From: Deltaproteobacteria bacterium
Lineage (GTDB): Bacteria > Myxococcota > B64-G9
Direction of reading: 5' to 3'
Assembly: GCA_003647095.1 (NCBI GenBank)
Contig: QMME01000118.1
Coordinates: 1 to 10,383 of the forward strand
Length of the DNA: 10,383 bases
The position numbers were made by a program, and so were the translations under genes. The notes beneath the pieces were generated by a model. It was not told the DNA's origin. It ran no database searches and was given only the letters and a program-made list of their open reading frames with translations. Below are positions 6,075 through 10,383 of the stretch, one piece after another (the first letter of the stretch is position 1; the number at the start of each line of letters is the position of its first letter).

Positions 6075-6103
6075 TTGATACCAGCGTGCAACCGGCGTAG
6101 CTT
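6075..6103 (+). promoter_or_regulatory. weak candidate promoter of the MBL-DUF89 operon
   Basis: TTGATA (6075-6080, five of six -35 bases) is followed after 17 bases by TAGCTT (6098-6103, three of six -10 bases). The predicted start near 6110 leaves a short leader before the ATG at 6137, with GGGAAG (6125-6130) as ribosome site. It is the best plus-strand match in the divergent region but remains weak. Confidence 0.28.
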
Positions 6104-6136
6104 GTCAGGCGGAGACATTCACACGGGAAGCCGGCC

Positions 6137-6892
6137 ATGCGAACCGACGATATGGAAATGATCATCGTTTTCGACAACAACACCGGGGACGACCGACTGC
6201 TGGCCATGTGGGGATTTTCCTGCCTGGTAAAGACAGCGGCCGGCAACTGGCTGTTCGACAGCGGCAGCAATGGTCCGGTGCTGCTCGGAAACATGAATCG
6301 GCTTGGTCTTGATCCAGCGACGGTAAAGTGGTTTTTTCTCTCCCATCCCCACTGGGACCACCTGGGCGGACTGGGCTCGCTGCTCGAGAAAAATCCCGCC
6401 CTGGAACTGTTTCTGCCCCAATCCGCGTCCACTCACCTGGTCATGGATCTCCGCCGGCTGGGAGCAACCGTCACCGTGATCGGCGAACGAGCCACGGCCA
6501 TCGGACCCGGGGTCTTCTCCACCGGAGTCAGCGGCGAGCCCGCCGAACAGGCCCTGGTCTTCGACACCCCGGCCGGTGGGGTAATGCTGGTGGGTTGTGC
6601 CCACCCCGGCGTCCACCGGCTGGCCCGGCAGGCCAGTAGCATCCTCGGCAAGAAGCTGTTGCTGGCCTGCGGGGGATTCCATCTTTTCCGGGAAGACGAG
6701 CCTGGCATCGCCAAGGTAATCGATGAACTGGAGCGGGTGCCGGTGGCAACGGTGTGTCCCTGCCACTGCAGTGGAGAACAGGCTACCGCCATGCTGGCCG
6801 CCCGCTATGGCAAGTGCTGCCTGCCTGGAGGAGTGGGCAGCCAACTCGTGCTGGCGCAGGTTGTACAGCAGGCCCGGGACGGTTACCGATGA
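6137..6892 (+). CDS. MBL-fold metallohydrolase, dihydropterin/RFA-P synthase-like
   Basis: Predicted 251-residue cytoplasmic metallo-beta-lactamase-fold protein. The metal motif is His70-Pro-His72-Trp-Asp74-His75 (HxHxDH), preceded by Asp41-Ser-Gly. Later marks typical of the COG1237 group follow: Gly153-Cys-Ala-His156-Pro-Gly, Gly180-Phe-His182-Leu, and Pro208-Cys-His210-Cys-Ser-Gly. This group is usually named 7,8-dihydropterin-6-yl-methyl-4-(beta-D-ribofuranosyl)aminobenzene 5'-phosphate synthase after a methanogen enzyme. In bacteria, which do not make methanopterin by that route, the real reaction is mostly unknown, so the name should be read as a family label. All expected metal ligands are present, so it should be active. 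The C-terminus adds a Cys pair (227-228). The start at 6137 has GGGAAG six bases upstream; an ATG at 6152 is an alternative. It overlaps the DUF89 gene by ATGA and lies two genes upstream of folP, which makes a pterin link tempting but unproven. Confidence 0.82.
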   Translation: MRTDDMEMIIVFDNNTGDDRLLAMWGFSCLVKTAAGNWLFDSGSNGPVLLGNMNRLGLDPATVKWFFLSHPHWDHLGGLGSLLEKNPALELFLPQSASTHLVMDLRRLGATVTVIGERATAIGPGVFSTGVSGEPAEQALVFDTPAGGVMLVGCAHPGVHRLARQASSILGKKLLLACGGFHLFREDEPGIAKVIDELERVPVATVCPCHCSGEQATAMLAARYGKCCLPGGVGSQLVLAQVVQQARDGYR

Positions 6893-7758
6893 AGGCCATC
6901 CTCGACTGCATTCCCTGCTTTTTACAACAGGCACTGGATGCCGTGCGCATGGCCAGCGACGACACCCGGGTACACGAGCGGGTGATGCACCGGGTGCTGG
7001 CAGTGGTGCAGGAGATGACCTTCCAGGAATCCCCCCCGCAGATGGGAGCCCTCATTCACCGGATAATCAGGGAGCAGGTAGGTCACCCCGATCCTTACCA
7101 CCGGGCCAAGCAATACTATAATTCCTTTGCCCGCAAGCTGCTGCCGCGCCTGCGCCGGCTGCGAGACGATTCAACCGAACCCTTCGCAATGGCCGTAAGG
7201 CTGGCAGTGGCGGCCAATATCATCGACTTCGCCCTGTCTGCACGCCTGGACGAGGACCTGGTACTGCAATCGCTTGAACAGGCCACCAGCCAGCCTCTGG
7301 CCATCGATAGGCTGGCGGCACTGCAGGAAGCCGTGCAACGGGCATCCTCGATACTCTACCTGGCAGACAACGCCGGGGAAATCGTTCTGGACCTTCTGCT
7401 GGTGGAGATGTTGCCAAGGGGCGTGGTCACCGTGGCGGTTCGGGGAGCGCCGGTGATAAACGATGCCACCACGGAAGACGCCCTCTTCGCCGGCCTCGAT
7501 AAGATCGCCAACATCATCGATAACGGTACCGATATCCCCGGGACTGTGATCGGCGAGTGCTCCCAGCAACTGCGTCAGCTTTTTGCCTCTGCCGACCTGG
7601 TCATCTCCAAGGGACAGGGCAACTACGAGACGCTCTCGGACGAGCAACGGGAAATCTATCACCTGCTCAAGGTCAAGTGTCCCCTGGTAGCCCGCGACCT
7701 GGGCTGCCCGGTCGGAGGAGTAGTGGTCATGCGCCGGCAAGGGGGAATGGTTACGTAA
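6889..7758 (+). CDS. DUF89 family metal-dependent phosphatase (damage-control type)
   Basis: Predicted 289-residue cytoplasmic protein of the DUF89/ARMT1-like family (COG1578). Members studied are metal-dependent phosphatases proposed to remove damaged or overflow phosphometabolites such as sugar phosphates. Conserved marks seen: Cys7-x2-Cys10 near the N-terminus, as in the prokaryotic subfamily; the metal-site motif Asp160-Asn161-Ala-Gly-Glu164; Asn191-Asp192-Ala-Thr after a Gly-Ala-Pro-Val turn; the signature Lys241-Gly-Gln-Gly-Asn-Tyr-Glu; and Cys264 near the end. Length fits the family. The start overlaps the stop of the MBL gene by four bases (ATGA), which fixes it and implies coupled translation. 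FolP starts about 50 bases later on the same strand, so all may share a transcript. The phosphatase substrate here is unknown; a pterin or folate intermediate is a guess from context. Confidence 0.86.
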   Translation: MKAILDCIPCFLQQALDAVRMASDDTRVHERVMHRVLAVVQEMTFQESPPQMGALIHRIIREQVGHPDPYHRAKQYYNSFARKLLPRLRRLRDDSTEPFAMAVRLAVAANIIDFALSARLDEDLVLQSLEQATSQPLAIDRLAALQEAVQRASSILYLADNAGEIVLDLLLVEMLPRGVVTVAVRGAPVINDATTEDALFAGLDKIANIIDNGTDIPGTVIGECSQQLRQLFASADLVISKGQGNYETLSDEQREIYHLLKVKCPLVARDLGCPVGGVVVMRRQGGMVT

Positions 7759-7808
7759 AGGGAACGGCTCCTTGACAGCAGCCCGCCTTTGCGGCATTGC
7801 TTGGGGCC

Positions 7809-8708
7809 GTGAACAGCCGCGCACAACCGCCGCCCCTCAGGGCCGGCAACCTGGTGATGCACTTTGGTCTCCGTCCGTACCTCATGGGCATCGTCAACGT
7901 CACGCCCGACTCCTTTTCCGACGGGGGCCGGTTCTTCGACCGCCAGCGGGCCGTCGAGCATGCCCTGGCCTTGGTCGAGCAGGGCGCCGACATCCTCGAC
8001 ATCGGCGGCGAGTCCACCCGTCCCGGATCCGACCCCGTTCCCGCCAGCGCCGAGATAGACCGGGTGGTACCGGTAATCGAGGATGTCGTCCGCTGGGCGG
8101 CCACGCCCATATCCATCGATACCACCAAGGCGGCGGTGGCCCGGGCGGCCCTGGATGCCGGGGCCACCCTGGTCAACGACGTCAGCGCCCTGCGCTTCGA
8201 CCCGGAAATGGCCGGCACGGTGGCCGCGGCCGGCGTTCCCCTGGTGTTGATGCACATGCGCGGCACCCCCAAGACCATGCAGCAGGGCCAGATCGTCTAC
8301 GGCGACCTGCTGGGAGAGATAGCCGGTTTCCTTGCCGGGCGCATCCAGCAGGCCCGCCAGGCGGGAATCGCCGCCGAGCGCATCATCGTCGATCCGGGAA
8401 TCGGCTTCGGCAAGACCGCCGAACACAACCTGAGCATCATCCATCGCCTGGGCGAGTTGGCGGCGCTGGGCCGGCCCGTACTGCTGGGGGTGTCACGCAA
8501 GGCTTTCATCGGCCAGGTGCTGGACGTGCCGGTGGAGCAGCGTGTCTTCGGTACCGCCGCGGCGGTTGCCGCCGGGGTGCTGGCCGGAGCACATATCATC
8601 CGCGTACACGACGTCGCTCCCATGCGCCAGGTGGCCCTGTTGGCCCAGGCCATAGCCAACGAGAGCCTGCCCGCCGCGCCGGGCAGGGCAAGCGGTGAAC
8701 GACCATGA
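7809..8708 (+). CDS. folP: dihydropteroate synthase
   Basis: Predicted 299-residue cytoplasmic enzyme joining 6-hydroxymethyl-7,8-dihydropterin pyrophosphate and p-aminobenzoate to 7,8-dihydropteroate in folate synthesis; the family is the sulfonamide target. All signatures are present: MGIVNVTPDSFSDGG at 26-40, Gly-Glu-Ser-Thr-Arg-Pro-Gly (67-73), Ser-Ile-Asp104-Thr, Asn123-Asp, Asp195-Pro-Gly-Ile-Gly-Phe-Gly, Ser229-Arg-Lys231, and Arg265-Val-His267. The last residues correspond to E. coli Arg255 and His257. The start is uncertain: GTG at 7809 gives a normal N-terminal strand before MGIVNVTP; TTG at 7797 adds four residues, and ATG at 7857 would remove the first strand. No start has a strong ribosome site. 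A perfect TTGACA at 7772-7777 lies upstream but lacks a decent -10. The stop overlaps glmM by ATGA. Function is certain, start about even odds. Confidence 0.95.
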   Translation: MNSRAQPPPLRAGNLVMHFGLRPYLMGIVNVTPDSFSDGGRFFDRQRAVEHALALVEQGADILDIGGESTRPGSDPVPASAEIDRVVPVIEDVVRWAATPISIDTTKAAVARAALDAGATLVNDVSALRFDPEMAGTVAAAGVPLVLMHMRGTPKTMQQGQIVYGDLLGEIAGFLAGRIQQARQAGIAAERIIVDPGIGFGKTAEHNLSIIHRLGELAALGRPVLLGVSRKAFIGQVLDVPVEQRVFGTAAAVAAGVLAGAHIIRVHDVAPMRQVALLAQAIANESLPAAPGRASGERP

Positions 8709-10063
8709 GCAAGCTGTTCGGTACCGATGGCGTCCGCGGGGTGGCCAACATCCACCCCATGACCTCGGAGGTGGCCCTGCAACTGGGCCGGGCGGTGGCC
8801 TTCCTGTGCCGGCGGCCGCGGCACCGCAGCCGCGTCCTCATCGGCAAGGACACCCGGCTGTCGGGCTACATGCTGGAGACGGCCATGTCCTCGGGGATCT
8901 GTTCCATGGGAGCCGACGTGCTGCTGGTGGGACCGCTGCCCACCCCGGGCATCGCCCACCTTGCCCGCACCATGCGGGCCGATGCCGGGGTGGTGATCTC
9001 CGCCTCCCACAATCCCTTCCAGGACAACGGCATCAAGATCTTCGGCTCCGACGGCTTCAAGCTCCCCGACGAGCAGGAGCAACGCATTGAGAAGATGGTG
9101 GCCGGCAACAACATAGATCACCTGCGTCCCACCGCCAACGCCGTGGGCAAGGCGCACCGCATCGACGACGCCGCGGGCCGCTACATCGTGGCCCTGAAGC
9201 ACACCTTTCCGGCCGATCTGACCCTCAAGGGGGTCAAGATCGTCGTCGACTGCGCCCACGGCGCCGCCTACCGGGTGGCCCCGGCGGTGTTCGAGGAACT
9301 GGGAGCACGGGTATTCAGCATGGGTATCAAGCCCGACGGGCGCAACATCAACCGCCGCTGCGGCTCCCTGCACCCGGAGGCCATGTGCCAGGCGGTACGC
9401 CGCCACGGCGCCGACCTGGGTATCGCCCTGGACGGTGACGCCGACCGCGTGGTCATGGCCACCGAACAGGGCAAGTTGCTCGACGGTGATCACCTCATGG
9501 CCATCGCCGCGGCCTTCATGACCAAGAACCGCCTGCTGCGCCGGCGCACGGTGGTGGCCACGGTGATGAGCAACCTGGGCCTGGAACACGCCCTGCAAGA
9601 GATGTCCATCCACCTGGTGCGCACCCCGGTGGGAGACCGCCAGGTGGTGGAGCGCATGCGCCGGGGCGGCTACAACCTGGGTGGCGAACAGTCCGGCCAC
9701 CTGATCTTTCTCGATCACGCCACCACCGGCGACGGGGTGCTGGCGGCGCTGATGGTGCTGGCGGTGGCTCTGCGCCGGCAGAAGCCACTATCGGAGCTGG
9801 CCCGGGTCATGCAGCGGGTGCCCCAGGTGCTGCTGAACCGCCCGGTGAGGCGCAAGCTGCCCCTGGAATCGCTGCCCCGAACCAGCAAGTGCCTGAAGAA
9901 TATCGAAAAGAAACTGGGGAAACGAGGACGGTTGCTGGTGAGGTATTCGGGAACCGAGAACAAGGTGCGGATCATGCTCGAGGGCCCTGACGAGAAGAAG
10001 CTGCGCGGCTGGGCCCAGGAGATCGCCCAAACCATGGAATCAGAACTGGGAGCCCACAAATGA
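8705..10063 (+). CDS. glmM: phosphoglucosamine mutase
   Basis: Predicted 452-residue cytoplasmic enzyme that converts glucosamine 6-phosphate to glucosamine 1-phosphate, feeding UDP-GlcNAc for peptidoglycan and lipopolysaccharide. It is an alpha-D-phosphohexomutase with all four domains: N-terminal Phe-Gly-Thr-Asp-Gly-Val-Arg-Gly (5-12); the phosphoserine loop Ile-Ser-Ala-Ser101-His-Asn-Pro with Ser101 as phosphate carrier; the magnesium loop Asp243-Gly-Asp245-Ala-Asp247-Arg248; the sugar-binding Gly-Glu-Gln-Ser-Gly-His (327-332); and the phosphate-binding Arg413-Tyr-Ser-Gly-Thr-Glu. Length is typical for GlmM. The Gly-Glu-Gln-Ser-Gly-His form and the opening motif favour GlmM over phosphomannomutase. 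The ATG overlaps the folP stop (ATGA) and the stop overlaps the pdxJ start (ATGA), so the three are co-translated. The activating autophosphorylation or kinase step known for GlmM would act on Ser101. Confidence 0.96.
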   Translation: MSKLFGTDGVRGVANIHPMTSEVALQLGRAVAFLCRRPRHRSRVLIGKDTRLSGYMLETAMSSGICSMGADVLLVGPLPTPGIAHLARTMRADAGVVISASHNPFQDNGIKIFGSDGFKLPDEQEQRIEKMVAGNNIDHLRPTANAVGKAHRIDDAAGRYIVALKHTFPADLTLKGVKIVVDCAHGAAYRVAPAVFEELGARVFSMGIKPDGRNINRRCGSLHPEAMCQAVRRHGADLGIALDGDADRVVMATEQGKLLDGDHLMAIAAAFMTKNRLLRRRTVVATVMSNLGLEHALQEMSIHLVRTPVGDRQVVERMRRGGYNLGGEQSGHLIFLDHATTGDGVLAALMVLAVALRRQKPLSELARVMQRVPQVLLNRPVRRKLPLESLPRTSKCLKNIEKKLGKRGRLLVRYSGTENKVRIMLEGPDEKKLRGWAQEIAQTMESELGAHK

Positions 10064-10383
10064 AATCCTTCTCCCTGGGTATCAACGTCGACCACGTGGC
10101 CACCCTGCGCCAGGCCCGCGGCACCAGCTACCCGGATCCGGTGGCCGCCGCGGTACTGGCCGAGCTGGGAGGCGCCGACCAGATAACCATCCACCTGCGT
10201 GAGGACCGCCGCCACATCCAGGAACGCGACCTGCGCATATTGCGCCAGACGGTACAGACGCGGCTCAACCTGGAGATGGCGGCCACCAAGGAGATGACCT
10301 CCATCGCCTACGAGCACAAGCCGGACATGGCCACCCTGGTGCCGGAAAAGCGCGAGGAACTCACCACCGAGGGGGGCCTCGAC
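10060..10383 (+). CDS. pdxJ: pyridoxine 5'-phosphate synthase, 5' part (runs off the window)
   Basis: First 108 residues of a protein of about 240. PdxJ condenses 1-deoxy-D-xylulose 5-phosphate with 3-amino-2-oxopropyl phosphate to pyridoxine 5'-phosphate, the last ring-forming step of the DXP-dependent vitamin B6 route. Seen: Gly-Ile-Asn9-Val-Asp11-His12-Val-Ala-Thr-Leu-Arg-Gln-Ala-Arg20, then Ile-His45-Leu-Arg47-Glu-Asp, Leu-Glu72-Met-Ala, and Leu-Val-Pro-Glu-Lys-Arg-Glu-Glu-Leu-Thr-Thr-Glu-Gly-Gly from 97. His45 and Glu72 fall at the same numbers as the E. coli catalytic residues. The start overlaps the glmM stop by four bases (ATGA). The order folP-glmM-pdxJ, often followed by acpS, is common in delta-proteobacterial lineages. 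Truncated by the window end, not by mutation. Confidence 0.95.
   Translation, partial: MKSFSLGINVDHVATLRQARGTSYPDPVAAAVLAELGGADQITIHLREDRRHIQERDLRILRQTVQTRLNLEMAATKEMTSIAYEHKPDMATLVPEKREELTTEGGLD

Noticed and set aside
5957..6118. Upstream extension of the aldolase-like protein to 6118
   Set aside because: The added 54 residues cover the candidate promoter, and no ribosome site precedes them, while GGGAGG stands before 5956.
7772..7800. Promoter for folP with perfect TTGACA at 7772-7777
   Set aside because: The hexamer 17 bases on, CATTGC, matches only two of six -10 bases, and neighbouring spacings are no better; read-through from the MBL-DUF89 genes is at least as likely.
8297..9718. Long minus-strand open frame under folP and glmM
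   Set aside because: His/Gly/Val-rich with no recognisable motif; it is the complement of two certain enzyme genes.

Overview
The window is GC-rich, compact bacterial DNA holding eleven protein genes, the last cut by the window edge. I see no rRNA, tRNA, CRISPR array, insertion sequence or phage gene. An AgmX/PglI-type TonB-like protein sits in an operon with a lipoprotein and a beta-barrel, and the other end carries a folP-glmM-pdxJ run. Together these point to a Myxococcota-like or other former delta-proteobacterial lineage. This is an inference from gene content, not a proven placement.

Layout, left to right. (1) 69-2685, minus strand: a three-gene envelope operon reading AgmX/PglI-type inner-membrane protein, lipoprotein, small outer-membrane beta-barrel. 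The genes overlap by ATGA and GTGA, and a good sigma70-type promoter lies at 2707-2735. (2) 2686-2830: divergent control region, with a palindromic motif over the minus-strand -35 box and a hairpin that would mask the ribosome binding site of the plus-strand gene. (3) 2831-3187, plus: DUF1820-family protein. (4) 3300-4294, plus: an orphan receiver-domain response regulator without a DNA-binding domain, coupled by TGATG to a tiny cysteine-rich lipoprotein. (5) 4304-5956, minus: a class II fructose-bisphosphate-aldolase-like enzyme with a histone-H1-like lysine/alanine-rich N-terminal tail of about 125 residues, the most unusual object in the window. (6) 6137-7758, plus: a metallo-beta-lactamase-fold protein of the dihydropterin/RFA-P synthase-like group, overlapping a DUF89 metal-dependent phosphatase by ATGA. 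(7) 7809 to the right edge, plus: folP, glmM and pdxJ, joined by ATGA overlaps.

How the genes may work together: the first operon looks like a trans-envelope machine, with a TonB-like coupler and two partners for the outer membrane. The last block is housekeeping: folate (dihydropteroate synthase), cell wall (GlcN-6-P to GlcN-1-P) and vitamin B6. The MBL and DUF89 pair just upstream of folP may be a metabolite-repair or pterin-linked accessory to it, which is inference only. The orphan regulator and its lipoprotein, and the tailed aldolase, have no obvious partners here.
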